NCBI RefSeq assembly: GCF_007565055.1
Contig: NC_044570.1
Span: 14,041,602-14,105,601 of the forward strand
Length of the DNA: 64,000 nucleotides
Direction: 5' to 3'
Origin: Rhinopithecus roxellana
Lineage: Eukaryota > Chordata > Mammalia > Primates > Cercopithecidae
Below are positions 34,322-46,410 of this stretch, one piece after another (within the stretch, counting starts at the first letter, position 1; the number at the start of each line of letters is the position of its first letter). The notes below the pieces were generated by a model, which was not told the origin of the DNA, made no database searches, and was given only the letters and a program-made list of their open reading frames with translations. The position numbers and the translations under genes were made by a program.

Positions 34322-34576
34322 TCTTTGTCCATTTTTTAAAAATCATTTTGTTTGTTTTTTGCTAATGAGTTTCTAGTATATTCTGTATATTAGTCCAATG
34401 GAAAATTTATTCTCTCTTTGCTATGAAAATACTTTGCAGTATAATGTGCATTGATTTCTCATTTTGCTGCTTCTGCTTTTAAAGTCTTACTCATGAAACA
34501 TTTGAGTAACCTAATGTCTTGAAGTGTTTCTTTTATTTTTTGTGGTAGTTTTATAGATCAGAAACTTATGTTTAAG

Positions 34577-34578
<2 letters not shown>

Positions 34579-34609
<31 letters not shown>

Positions 34610-34894
34610 AGACAGAGTCTTGTTCTGTTGCCCATGCTGGAGTGCAGTAGTGCCATCTTGGCTCATTGCAAGCTCCACTTCCTGGGTTCACACCATTCTC
34701 CTGCCTCAGCCTCATGAGTAGCTGAGAGTACAGGCACATGCCACCATGCTGGGCTAATTTTTTTTTTTTTTTTTTTGTAGAGACGAGATTTCACCGTGTT
34801 GGTCAGGGTGGTCTTGAACTCCTGACCTCAGGTGATCCGCCCACCTCCGTTTCCCAAAGTACTGGGATTATGGCGTGAACCACTGATCCCAACC
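34579..34894 (-). mobile_element. Alu, minus strand
   Basis: A T-run of about 30 bases, then GAGACAGAGTCTTG, ends near CCCAACC at 34894. A second internal T-run lies at 34758-34776. GTTTAAGT flanks both sides (34570-34577 and 34901-34908), consistent with a target-site duplication with one indel. Confidence 0.88.
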
Positions 34895-36394
34895 ACTATT
34901 GTTTAAGTTTTTAATCTGTGTTTAGTTGAGTTTTGCATGAAGGGTGAAATGTAAGTCATTTTATTTCTCTGCATAAGCATATTCAGTTTTTCTAACACAA
35001 TTTATTAAACACATTATTCTTTCATCCAAGGAATGTTTTTTGGGCCATGTTGAAAAATCTAAGTTGAGAATGTGTGAATTTATTTCAGGGTTCTCTGTTC
35101 TGACTCAATTATCTATACGTCTGTACTTATGCCTATATCATGCTGTTTTGGTTACTATAGCTTTTTTGTCTATTTTAAAGTCAGATAGTGTGATTCATCC
35201 AGCTTTGTATTTCTGCTCAGTAGATTTTTTTGATATTCAGGTTCTTCTGTGGTGCCATTAAAAATTAATGATTGTTTTATCTACTTATATAAAAATTTTG
35301 TGATTTTGACAGGTATTTAATTTGATCTGTAAGTTGTTTTTTAAATATAATGATTTTAACATTTTTAACAAACTATAATCCCATATATTTTACATTTGCA
35401 TCCTTTTAATTTCTTTTGTTAGTGTCCTGTGGTATTTATTTCAGAAATTATTTTTATCTTTTTGGTTGAATTGATTTGTTGTTAAGATTTATTTATTTTT
35501 TTCAAATTGAACTCTGTTGGTATATAGAAACATGGTCAATTTTTATATGTTGATTTTGTATCCTGTATGTTTACTAAATTTGTCTATCAGTTGTAATAGT
35601 TTCTTTGGTATTTAGTTTAATTGTTTAACTGTATACTATTACATCATCTGCAAAGGGAGGTAATTTAAGTTTTCCTTTTCCAATTTAAGTGTTCCATATT
35701 TATTCCTATTTCCTAAGTCCTCTGGTGAACACTTTCAATACTGTGTTGAACAAGTGATGAAAGTAAGCACCCTTTTCTTATTGGAGTTACTAAAGAGGTG
35801 AAAAAACATTAACCTTTCCCTCTTTAATATAATGTGGGTTTATCATATGTAGTTTTTATTAGGTTGATGTATGTTATATCTATACTAAATTTTTGGAAAC
35901 ATTTCTTATGAAAGTATGTTGAATTTCATCAAATGCTTTATTAAGATATGAGCTCAATATACTACATATATTGAGATTATTGTATTGTTATGATGATTAT
36001 TCTGATGATGAGATGTACCACATTTTACAATATCTGTATGTTGAATTTTCTTTACATTCCTGTGAAAAATACCAGTTTACCATGTTATATTATCTTATTT
36101 GTTTTGATAACATTTTATTGATGAGTTTGCATCAAGATACTGGCTTGAAGTTTTATTTTTTATTATGTCTTTGTTTCATTTTGGTATCAGGATAATTCTG
36201 GCCACAAAGAATTATTTAGGAAACAGGCTTTATTTTTTGGAATAACCCAATGATTCGCATGAATTCTACACTAATGTTAGGTAAAATTTATACTAATGGC
36301 ATTTATCAGTAAAGTCTTCAGATTTATTTTATTGAGATACTTTTATAGTAATTTATGATTTAAATTTATTTTGATATGTTCATTTTAATTTTTA

Positions 36395-39300
36395 TTTAGA
36401 TTAAAATTATTTTATTTTTATAAGTTTTACTTTCTTTTTAATTTTTGTAGGTACATAGTTGGTGTATATGGAATAGCTGAGATATTTTGAAATAGACATT
36501 AAAATTGAAATAAATTTATCATGAAGACTAGGTTATCCATTATGTCAAGCATTTATTCATCATGTAGCAAACAACCCAATTACTCTCTTTTGCTATTTTT
36601 AAATGTTTAAATACTCAGCTATTATTGACTATAATCACTTCGTGTGCTATCAAATAGTAGATTTTATTAATTTTTTCTATTTTCTTTGTATGGCTTAAAC
36701 ATCTCCATCACCAGATCAGCTTCCTACTATTCTTTCCAGTCCCTGGTAAACAGTCCTCTACTCGCTATGTTCGTAAGTTCAATTGCTTTATTAGGTTTCA
36801 CAAATAAAGAGGACATGTAATGTTTACCTTTCTGTTCTTGGTGTATTTTACTTAGAATAATAAATTGACACCCATCCATGTTATTGCAAATAAAAGCATG
36901 CTATGTTTTATGGTTGTGTATATGTACCACCTTTTTACTCATTCATCTTTTGATGAATGCTTAGGCTGCCTCCAAATCTTAGTTATTGTGAACAATGTTG
37001 TAACAAACGCAGGAGTGCACATGTCTTTTTGATAATATGAATCTTCTTGCTTTGGGGTATGTATCCAGAAGTGAGATTCTTAGATCATATAGCAACTCGA
37101 TCTTTAGCTTTTAAAAAAAAATCTAACAAATGTTCTCCATAGTGTCGGTACTACTTTACATTTCCAGCAACAGTGTTCACATTTCTCCACATTATTGTCA
37201 GCATTTGTTATTGTCTGTTTTTTTTTTTTTTTTTTTTTTTTTTTGTATCAGCCATTTTAACTGGAGTAATGTAATATCTCATTGTAGCTTTTATTTGCAT
37301 TTCTCTGATGATCAGTGAAGGTTAGTACATTTTTATATGTCTATTTGCTACTCATATATTTTCTCTTGAGAAATGCATATTGAAATATTTTGCCCATTTT
37401 TTGGTCAGTTTATTATATTTTCTTTTCCTATAGAGTTGTCCCAGCAACTTATATATTTTGGTTTCAAATCCCTTGTCAGATGGGTAGTTTGCAAATATTC
37501 TGTCAGATTCCATTTGTTGTCCCTTCCCTCTTCCACTTTTTTTTCTTTTTTCTGAGCAGAAACTTTTAACTTGATGTGTTAACATTTGTTTATTTTTGCT
37601 TTGGTTACCTTTGTGTGCTTATAAAGTATTAAACACATAATTTTTCCTGAGACCCATGTTCCAGAGTTTGTCTGTAAAGTTTATTTTGTTGTAGTTTAAG
37701 AATTTAAGGTCATAGGTTTAAGTTTTAATTCATTGTGATTTGATTTTTGCGTATGGTGAGAGACAGGTGTCTAGTTTCATTTTTCTGCATATGGATATCC
37801 AGTTAATTGAGCAACATTTATTTAAAGAAAAACAATTATCTCTTGCCCTAGTGTATGTTCTTGACACCATTGTTGAAAATATATTTTCTGTAGGAGGATG
37901 GATTTGTTTCTTGGCTCTCTATTCTGTTCCATTGGTCTATGTGTATATTTTTATGTTAGTATCTTGTTGTTTTGGTTACCATAGCTCTGTAGTATAAATC
38001 AAAGTCATAATGTGATTCCTTTATTTTTTAAATTTTTGTTTAAAATCGCCTTGGCTATTCTTGGACTTTTGTGGCTTTATATACATTTTATAATTATTTT
38101 TTAATATTTCTTTTCAGAATATCATTGGTGTTTTGAGAGAGAAAGTACTGAATCTGTAGATTGCTTTGGGTAGTATTGACACTTTAGCAATATTGAATCT
38201 TCCAGTCTTTGAATGTGTCATATATTTCTGTTATTTTGGTGTTATTTTCAGTATATTTCATCAGTGTTTTATAGTTTTTATTACAAAGGTATTTCACTTC
38301 TTTGGTAAAGTTAATTCCTAAGTATTTAATTTTCTGTGTGGCTGTTGCAAATGCAATTACTTTTTAAATTTTATTTTCACATTGTTTGCTGTTGGCATAT
38401 ACATATGCTACTAATTTTGTGCATTTATTTTGTATCCACACCTTTAATAAACTTGCTTATTCATTCTAATAGTTTTCTTATAAGAGTTCTTACATTTTTC
38501 CAATTGCAAGATTATAAAATCTGTAAGAAAGGATAACTTGACTTCTTTCTTTCCAATTTAGAAACTTTTGTATCTTTGTCTTGTCTCATTGTCTCACAGC
38601 TCTAACTAGGACTTCCAGTATTATGTTGAATAAAAGTGGGCCACAATGGGTATTCTTGTCATATACTAGGTCTTAGATCAAGTTTCCCTATTAAGTGTTT
38701 CCCTATTAAGTATAATAGTACATTAGACCTATCATATGTGGTTTTCATTATATTGTGGTATGTTTTTCTATCCCCAGTGTCTGAGGTTTTTATGTTGAAC
38801 AGATGTTGAATGTAATGAAATGCATTTTTGGCATCAATGGAATTATCGTATAATAACCGTATACAAATCAATCAGTGAGATGAATCAGTCTGTTGATATG
38901 ATTCATATTTCATGTCACTTTATTTTATTTTATTCTACTTTTACAATTGTTAGTAATGTTAGTGAGGTCGTGTTGGTGAGCCTTTGATTCCGCCATCTTT
39001 TCTCCATCTCTTTCCAGGGGAGTAAATGGTTCTGTCTCATTGGGGTTCCAGGTGCCACTGGAGAAAACAAACAAACAAGAACAACAGAAAAAACTCCTGC
39101 AGCTAGCTTGGTGTCTGTTGAAACAGTCACCCAGTTTTGTACTTGAAACCCAGGGCCCTGGTCGTGTGGGCACATGAGGGAATTTTCTGCTCTGTAGATT
39201 GCAGATCCCATGGGAAAACTGTAGTATCTGGATCAGGTACCACAGTCTTTCATGGTTTCCTTGGCATGGGAGACATTTATTCCTGGCTGCTTGTACTTCC

Positions 39301-39465
39301 TGGGTGAGGCAATGCCCCATCTTGCTTATCACCCTCCATAGGTTTCACTCATGGCCTAAACATTCCCAATGAGATTAGCTGGCTACCTCCATTGTAAATG
39401 CAGAAATCATTCACCTTCTGCATTGGTTTCAATGGGAACAGCAAGATCTCCCTGTAATTCTTTTC
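36395..39465 (-). mobile_element. L1PB-like element, minus strand, with ORF1 and endonuclease region missing
   Basis: It starts with a 3' UTR (GTACATAGTTGGTGTATATGG near 36451, GTGTGCTATCAAATAGTAG near 36642), passes through ORF2 3' half and reverse transcriptase to about 38925, then joins directly to 5' UTR sequence at 38930-39465. That 5' UTR contains CCACTGGAGAAAACAAACAA, AAACCCAGGGCCCTGG, GGGTGAGGCAATGCCCC and AAATGCAGAAATCATTC, as in L1PB. The total is about 3.1 kb instead of 6. An internal deletion of one element is the simplest reading. Confidence 0.68.
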
Positions 39466-39700
39466 TTATTAAATTGTCTTAACAGAATTATCCACTGACA
39501 ATGTCAATGTATCAGATATATGAGTTTACTTACTTATGAATTTTTCATTCAACTACATGCTTCTTTGTGTACACACTTCGACTAGTTCCTCATTTAAATA
39601 ATTATTGTAGTTATTTAGTAATATTTAGTAATATTAGCAGTAAAGAAATGTGAACAACAGTTTCTTTTCTGTCTCAACAATTTTGGCTAACCAGACACCA
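39466..39700. other. Unassigned AT-rich interval
   Basis: No recognisable gene or repeat between two L1s. Confidence 0.5.
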
Positions 39701-41285
39701 ATATAAATGACTTCTACAGAACTCTCCACCCCAAATCAACAGAACATACATTCGTCTCAGCACCACATTGTGCTTTTTCTAAAACTGACCACATAATTGA
39801 AACTAAAACACTCCTCAGCAATGCAAAAGAAAAAAAAAAAAAAAAAAAAAAAAGGAAATCATAGCAATCAGTCTCTCAGACCATGGTGCAATCAAATTAG
39901 GACTCAGGATAAAGAAACTCACTCAAAGCCACACAACTACGTGGAAGCTTAACAACATTCTCCTGAATGACTACTGGGTAATTACAAAATGAAGGCAGAA
40001 ATAAAGATGTTCTCTGAAACCAATGAGAACAAAGACACAGCATACCAGAATCTCTGGGACACCGCAAAAGCAATGCTTAGGGAGAAATTTATAGCACTAA
40101 ACGCCAACAAGAGAAAGCAGAAAAGATCTAAAATTGACACCCTAACATGACAATTAAAAGACCTAGAGAAGCAAGAGCAAACAAATTCAAAAGCTAGCAG
40201 AAGACCACAAATAACTGAGATCACAGTAGAACTGAAGGAACTAGAGACACAGAACAACCATCAAAAAATTAGTGAAGCCAAGAGCTGATTTTTTGAAAAG
40301 ATCAACAAAATAGATTTATTGCTAGCCATATTAATAAAGAAGAAAAGAGAGAACAATCAAATAGACACAATAAAAAATGATGAAGGGACTCACCTGGTCC
40401 CACTGAAATACAAACTACCATCAGAGAATACTATAAAAATCTCTACACAAAAAAACTGGAAAATCGACAAGAAAATAATAAATTCCCCGACACATACACC
40501 ATCCCAAGTCCAAACCAGGAAGAAGTCAAATCCCTGAATAGACCAATAATAAGTCCTGAAATTGAGGCAGTACTTGGTAGCCTACCAACCCAAAAAAGTC
40601 CAGAACCAGATGGATTCACAGCTGAATTTTACCAGGGGTACAAAAAGTAGCTGGTACTATTCCTTCTGAAACTATTCCAAACAATGGAAAAAGGGAGATT
40701 TCTCCCTAACTCATTTTGTGAGACCAGCATCATCCTGATACCAAAACCTGGTAGAGGCACAACAAAATAAGAGAATTTCAGGAAAATATCCCTGATAAGC
40801 ATTGATGCAAAAAATCCTCAATAAAATTGTGGCAAATTGAATTCAGTAGCACATCAAAAAGCTTATCCACCATGATCCTGTTAGCTTCATGCCTGGGATG
40901 CAAAACTGGTTCAAATATGCAAATTAATAAACATAATCCATCACTTAAACAGAACCAATGACAAAACCACGTGATTATCTCAATAGATGCAGAGAAGGCC
41001 TTTGATAAAATTCAACACTCCTTCATACTAAAAACTCTCACTAAACTAGGTTTTGATGGAATGTATGTCAAAATAATAAGAGGTATTTATGACAAATTCA
41101 CAGCCAATATTTTATGAAATGGGCAAAAACTGGAAGCATTCCCTTTGAAAACTGGCACAAGACAAGGATGCCCTCTCTCACCACTCCTATGTAACATAGT
41201 TTTAGAAATTCTGGACAGGGCAATCAGGCCAGAGAAAGAAATATAGGGTATTCAAATTGGAAGAGAGGAAGAACCAAAGTTACTA
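39701..41285 (+). pseudogene. L1P ORF2 fragment, plus strand (endonuclease end to reverse transcriptase)
   Basis: It begins inside the endonuclease domain (N-N-F-Y-R-T-like codons, then K-I-D/T-D-H-I-I) and runs through the linker to the reverse transcriptase motif T-R-Q-G-C-P near 41160, stopping shortly before the catalytic F-A-D-D box. A pure A-run of 25 at 39829-39853 replaces codons near a natural A-tract. Many stops and frameshifts; both element ends are missing. Confidence 0.85.
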
Positions 41286-41560
41286 GTAAATAATTACGAC
41301 ATAAGTAGAATATTGAGGAAAGAGTGCAAAAACCTGTCATAGAACTCATGGTAAGGAACTACAGCACTGAAAAAGCTGCAAGAAAATGTTTAGTAGACAT
41401 TGACTTCTAAGGAATTTGAAGTACCATGAAAAGAGTACATGGGGATGCATTGTTTTGCTCCCCGGGTTGCCACAGGAGTCTTTTGACTGCTGAACTGTCA
41501 TATAGCCCTTGTGCTCTCATAAGCCTGTGCTAATGAGATGTAGGTAGCAATTGGGGAGCT
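41286..41560. other. Unassigned interval
   Basis: No repeat family or ORF recognised. It separates an L1P fragment from a pair of Alus. Confidence 0.5.
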
Positions 41561-41564
41561 TATT

Positions 41565-41889
41565 TTATTTTATTTATTATTATTATTATTAATTATTATT
41601 ATTATTATTTGAAACACAGTCTCCCTCTGTGGCCCAGGCTGGAGAATGGTGGAGCGATCTAGGCTCACTGCAAGCTCCACCTCCCAGGTTCACACCATTA
41701 TCCTGCCTCAGCCTCTGGAGTAGCTGGGACTACAGGTGCCCACCACCAAGCCTGGCTAATTTTTTATATTTTTAGTAGAGACGGAGTTTCACCGTGTTCG
41801 CCAGGATGGTCTTGATCTCCTGACCTCGTGATCGGCCCATCTCAGTCTCCCAAAGTGTTGGGATTACAGGCATAAGCCACCACGCCCAG
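41565..41889 (-). mobile_element. AluY/S, minus strand, with (ATT)n tail
   Basis: The tail is (ATT)n-type at 41565-41609. The body is complete, ending AAGCCACCACGCCCAG. TATTTTATTT-like sequence on both sides suggests the duplication. It landed in an older Alu. Confidence 0.88.
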
Positions 41890-41899
41890 ATATTTTATT

Positions 41900-42128
41900 T
41901 TGCTTTTAGGCTCACTACAGCCTCCACCTCCCAGGCTCAAGTGATCCTCCCACCTCAGCCTCCCATGTAGCTGGAACTACAGGATATGCCACCAGTCTCA
42001 GCTACTTTAATTTTTTTTGTATGTTTTATAGAAACAGCATTTGACTATGTTGCCCAAGCTGGGCTAGAACTCCTGGACTCAAGTAGTTTACCCACCTTAG
42101 CCTCCCAAATTGCTCAGATTACAGGCAA
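41900..42128 (-). mobile_element. Older Alu (AluJ-like), minus strand, interrupted by the younger Alu
   Basis: GGCTCACTACAGCCTCC through GATTACAGGCAAGAGTCACTG, without its poly-T end and start, which were lost or displaced at the younger insertion. Confidence 0.8.
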
Positions 42129-44257
42129 GAGTCACTGCAGTTGGACAGGCGAGAGTCACTGCAATTGGCAGGGGACTTATTGAAAGCAGAGTGCCAGGTA
42201 AACAACTTGCACAGGTTCTCTTTTCATCTTCCCAGATCTGAGTTGAGAAAGCACATATCATACTGGTTGTGCACCCAATTTGGGACTCTATTTTACCCAG
42301 GAAGTCCCAGTTATTGTATCTCCACATATCTAGGCCCCCAACGAAACTTCCCCAGAATGCACTTAGACTGCAACAGTCACAAAAACATGGCAGGACCCTG
42401 GAAAGATGCAGATTTCCTGGAGGCCTAGTCCTCAGGGCCAGCCACCTCTAAGGAAAGAAGAGTAAAGCATGTAAAACATTCCTCAGTTCAATTGAAACAA
42501 GATTACATGCTCTTCTCTGTCTTAGAGCATCCTGCTTATGAGAAAAAGGGGATTGTAACCATCCAAAGAAATGCACACACTGTGATCAGATCTGTATGGC
42601 ATTAGTGTGGTTCTACTCCATTGAACAGGGAACAACAGCACCTAGCAATGGACATGGAGAAAAGGGCATATCCCACTTCACTACCACTACTGTGGATGCA
42701 GCATGACTGTTTCTCCTGGGGGGTTGCACAAAAGGTATGACCCATCCCCCTACAAGGAGTGAGAGCATTCCTGCAACAGAGAATAGATGAGCCATAGAGC
42801 TGTTGTTGGCAGAGGAAAAAGGATTTGCCTTGAAGCAACTTTGGCAGTAATTGTAGGACAAGCATGTAACTTAGGTGGCTTGGAGATAATAAACAGTGTT
42901 TATCTGGGATGAAAATTGTGACCCCTGAGATAGAGTGTGAAAGGAATGTCGATTTTGTTCTGCCTGGCCAGGGTATGGAGCAGATGTTTCTGCTCTCCCC
43001 ATGCAGAGGCCTTGGCCCATTTTGCTACAATCTGCCTCTTCTACTCCAATCAGGGCAAATACTTTCACTCGTCAGTGGGGTACATGACAGTAAATCACCT
43101 CTTACCCATAAGTGCTACCTGGAAACTGTAGTTTAAACTGCACAACCAAATAATAAAACACATAGACAAACATAAGGGCCTAGTGCTGCAGGATGGGATA
43201 AATTTTTTGACACTTCCACAGTCCCAGTTTCACTGAAGACTGTAAGCTTGATCAAATCCGCAGTGTGTTTTTTCTACAATCACCATTTCGGAATATCAGA
43301 GAACAGAAATGCTATATAACTAACGAAAACCTACAGAGACTGGGTTCATTGAAAATACCCAAAATCAAGGTCAAGTGATAAATACAACATACATTACAGT
43401 CACTCCCTTAAGAGGGGAAGTTCAATTTGAGTGAAAGTAAATTCAAAAACACAAAGTGACACCTTGTCAAATTGAGAAGGCATCACTGTATAGACACTGG
43501 AAGTATGAAAAAAAATGCTGTTTTGATAGCTCCCAAAATCAAACTAGTTCTCTGGCAACAAATTTTAACCAAAATAGAAATTCTGAAATGACAGATACAG
43601 AATTCAAGATACAAATTTTAAGTTCAATGAGATACAAGAGAAAGTTTTAATACAAACACAATGTGAAACAATTCAGAATATGAATAAATTTACCAAATGA
43701 ATAAATATTGAAGAAAAGATAATTTCTTGAAATAAAAACCACATTGAAGAAAGCACTAGTGTTACAATCCTTAACAGATGAATTAGACAAAGCAGAATTT
43801 TGAAAATTTAAAGCCTGAATATAGGACTTTCAAATTAACATTGTCAGCTATAAAAAAAGCAATTAAAAAAACAAATGAACAATTATTTTGAGAAATATGC
43901 AGTTATGTAAATTGACCAAACCTATAGGTTTTCAGACATTCCTGGGGAAAAAGAAAATTGTAACAAGCTCTAAAAATCTATATGAAAAAATAATTAAGAA
44001 AAACGTCACTGATCTTCTCAGAGAATTAGACATCTAGATTCAAGAAGCCCAAAGAGAACTTGGGAGATACTTTATGAAAAAACCTATGAAGGCATATCTC
44101 GAGAGAGTGTAAAATGAGCACAGGAGAAAAAAACCTAAAAGTACCAAGAGAGAATAACTTATCTTTATAAAGAAAATCATGTCAGACTAACAACAATTTT
44201 CTCAGAAAAAGCTGAAGAAGCCAGAACTGATTGGAGTCCTCTTTTTTCCATATTCTC

Positions 44258-44293
<36 letters not shown>

Positions 44294-44745
44294 GCAGCTA
44301 AGTGGCTAAGTGTTTTTTTGCTGCCAAACCTAGCTTTGTAAAGGAAAAAATGTATATAATATTCCTCAGAAAAACAAGCACTAAGCAAAATTTTTCACCA
44401 CTAGACTGGTTCAGAAAGGAAAAGCTCAAAGCTTTACAAATGGAAACAAAAGCATGATATCATCACAAAAGTACAAAAAAGGTATATAACTCAGAAGACT
44501 GTCAAACAATTAAACCATTGAGACTACAAAACAAACAGGTAACAAATAAAAATGTGGCAGCAACAAATCCCCACATGTTAATATTTATCTTGAAAGTAAG
44601 CAATGTCCAGCTATAGGCTACTTATAAGAAACTAACAAAAATGTAAGGTTATTCACAGACTAAAATTAAAGACACAGAAAAAGAATCCTATGCAGACAGA
44701 AAACAAAAGTAAGTAGGAGTAGCTGTCTATATATTAGATAAAACA
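42129..44745 (+). mobile_element. L1M 5' portion (5' UTR-like, ORF1, start of ORF2), plus strand
   Basis: 42129-43140 is mixed-composition sequence with no gene, probably 5' UTR but weakly supported. From about 43150 the A-rich ORF1 pattern is clear: ATTCTGAAATGACAGATACAGAATTCAA near 43580 and AATTAGACAAAGCAG near 43783. ORF2-start landmarks appear at 44610-44745, including AGTAGGAGTAGCTGTCTATA. A pure A-run lies at about 44262-44290. It is cut off at 44745 by the minus-strand L1M. The plus-strand L1M piece at 52995-54440 could be its 3' part. Confidence 0.65.
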
Positions 44746-45929
44746 TAATTTATTATTAAAGATTCTATGTTGTGTTTGCTTTGTTTTATTTTGGTGTTTG
44801 TGGGCCCCTAGTAGGTGTATATTATTGTAGAGTACATATGATTCTTTAAAAAAGGAGCATGCCATATATAAAAATTGCATCATGGAGATTGGGGTGTCCA
44901 TCCACTCAAGCATTTTCCTTTGAATTACAAATAATGCAGTTACACTCTTTGTGTTATTTTTAAAATGCACAATTAAATTATAATTGACTAGAATCACAGC
45001 GTTGTGCTATTCAATAGTAGGTCTTACTCATTCTTCCTAACAATTGTTTGGTATCCATTAACAATGCCCACCTCCCTCCAACCCCACACAACCCTTCCAG
45101 CCCTCTAGTAACCATTCTCCTACCCTCTATTTCCATGAATTCAATTGTTTTGACTTTTAGATCCCACCAATGAGTGATAACATACCATCTTTATCTTTCA
45201 GTGCCAAGCTTATTTCACCCAACATACTAATTTCCAGTTTCACCAATATTCTTGCAAATGACAAGAGGATCTCATTGTTCTTGATGCCTAGATAAAACTC
45301 AAATGTGTATATGTACCACATTTTTCTTATTCATTCACCTGTCACAGGCACTTACACTGCCTCCAAATCTTAGTTATTACGAACAGGACTGAAACAAACA
45401 TGAACGTGCAGGTATTTCTTTTATATACTGATTTTCTTTCTTTTGAATGTATACTCAGCAGTGGAATTGCTGGATCATATAGTATCTCTGTTGTTAGTTT
45501 TGTGAAGAACTTCCAAGCTGTTTTAAATAGTGGTTATGTTAATTAACATTGCCAGCAACAACAATGTACAAGGATTATTTTTTCTACATATTCTCACAAT
45601 CATTTATTATTGCCTGTTTTTTGGATATGTCATTTTAACTGGGGTATTATGATAACTCATGGCAGTTTTGATATGTATTTTTCTGATGATCAATGAATAT
45701 TTTATCATTTGATATTTTATCTTTAGATAGATACAATTTTATCTTCTTACAAAATGGAAAGATAGTCTATGCTATTTATTATTCCAACCTATGAACATAA
45801 ACTCTATATTTTTGTTGTCCTATATAATCTCTTTCATCTGTGTTTTATAGTTATTATTATAAATATTTTTTTCACTTCTTTGGTTAATTCCTAGCTATCT
45901 AATTTTGTTTTTGACTTTTGTAAATGGTA

Positions 45930-45935
<6 letters not shown>

Positions 45936-45968
<33 letters not shown>

Positions 45969-45993
45969 AGTATATCTTCTATATATATATATG
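45936..45993. repeat. (AT)n microsatellite followed by (GA)n
   Basis: About 15 AT units at 45936-45966, a second short run at 45980-45992, then purine-rich GAGA sequence to 46015. It sits at the tail side of the next Alu. Confidence 0.9.
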
Positions 45994-46007
45994 GAGAGAA
46001 AGAGAGA

Positions 46008-46410
46008 CAGAGAGAGTCTTGTTCTGACACTCAGACTGGAATGCAATCATAATCTCTGCTTTTCGGGCTCAGGTTATTCTACCAAATCAGCCTCCCCAGT
46101 AACTGAGACCACAGGCATGTGGTCAGAATCTCTTTAGTAGAGATGGAGTTTTGTCATGTTTCACAGGCTGATCTCAAACTTCACTCAGACTGGAATACAA
46201 TCATAATCTCTGCTTTTCGGGCTCAGGTTATTCTACCAAATCAGCCTCCCCAGTAACTGAGACCACAGGCATGTGGTCAGAATCTCTTTAGTAGAGATGG
46301 AGTTTTGTCATGTTTCACAGGCTGATCTCAAACTTCTGTGCTCAAGCAATACACCAGCCTTAGCCTTCCAAATTGTTAGAATTAAAAACTTAAGCCACTG
46401 TGCCTGGCCA
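46008..46410 (-). mobile_element. Old Alu, minus strand, with a 154-base internal tandem duplication
   Basis: The Alu body is well diverged. The segment starting CACTCAGACTGGAAT occurs at 46028-46181 and again at 46182-46335 with a single G/A difference; only the second copy continues into the remaining Alu (GTGCTCAAGCAATACACC through GTGCCTGGCC). The near identity of the two copies shows the duplication is much younger than the Alu. Confidence 0.92.

Larger units (their letters stand above)
33395..36390 (-). mobile_element. L1M ORF2 region, minus strand, with two Alus
   Basis: It starts at the ORF2 3' end (GACTGGCTTACTTCACATAGC near 33428; AATAGAGCTGCAATAAGC near 33599) and runs through ACTATAGC...TTTAAAGTCAGATAGTG near 35150-35190 and ACATCATCTGCAAAGGGAGG near 35640 to about 36390. 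It is interrupted by Alus at 34003-34321 and 34579-34894. Confidence 0.8.

Noticed and set aside
38925..39332. 135-codon minus-strand frame
   Set aside because: It falls within an L1PB 5' UTR, which is GC-richer and gives chance open frames.
42129..43140. Cluster of short frames on both strands that looked gene-like
   Set aside because: No splice pattern, domain or codon bias; more likely an old L1M 5' UTR upstream of recognisable ORF1.
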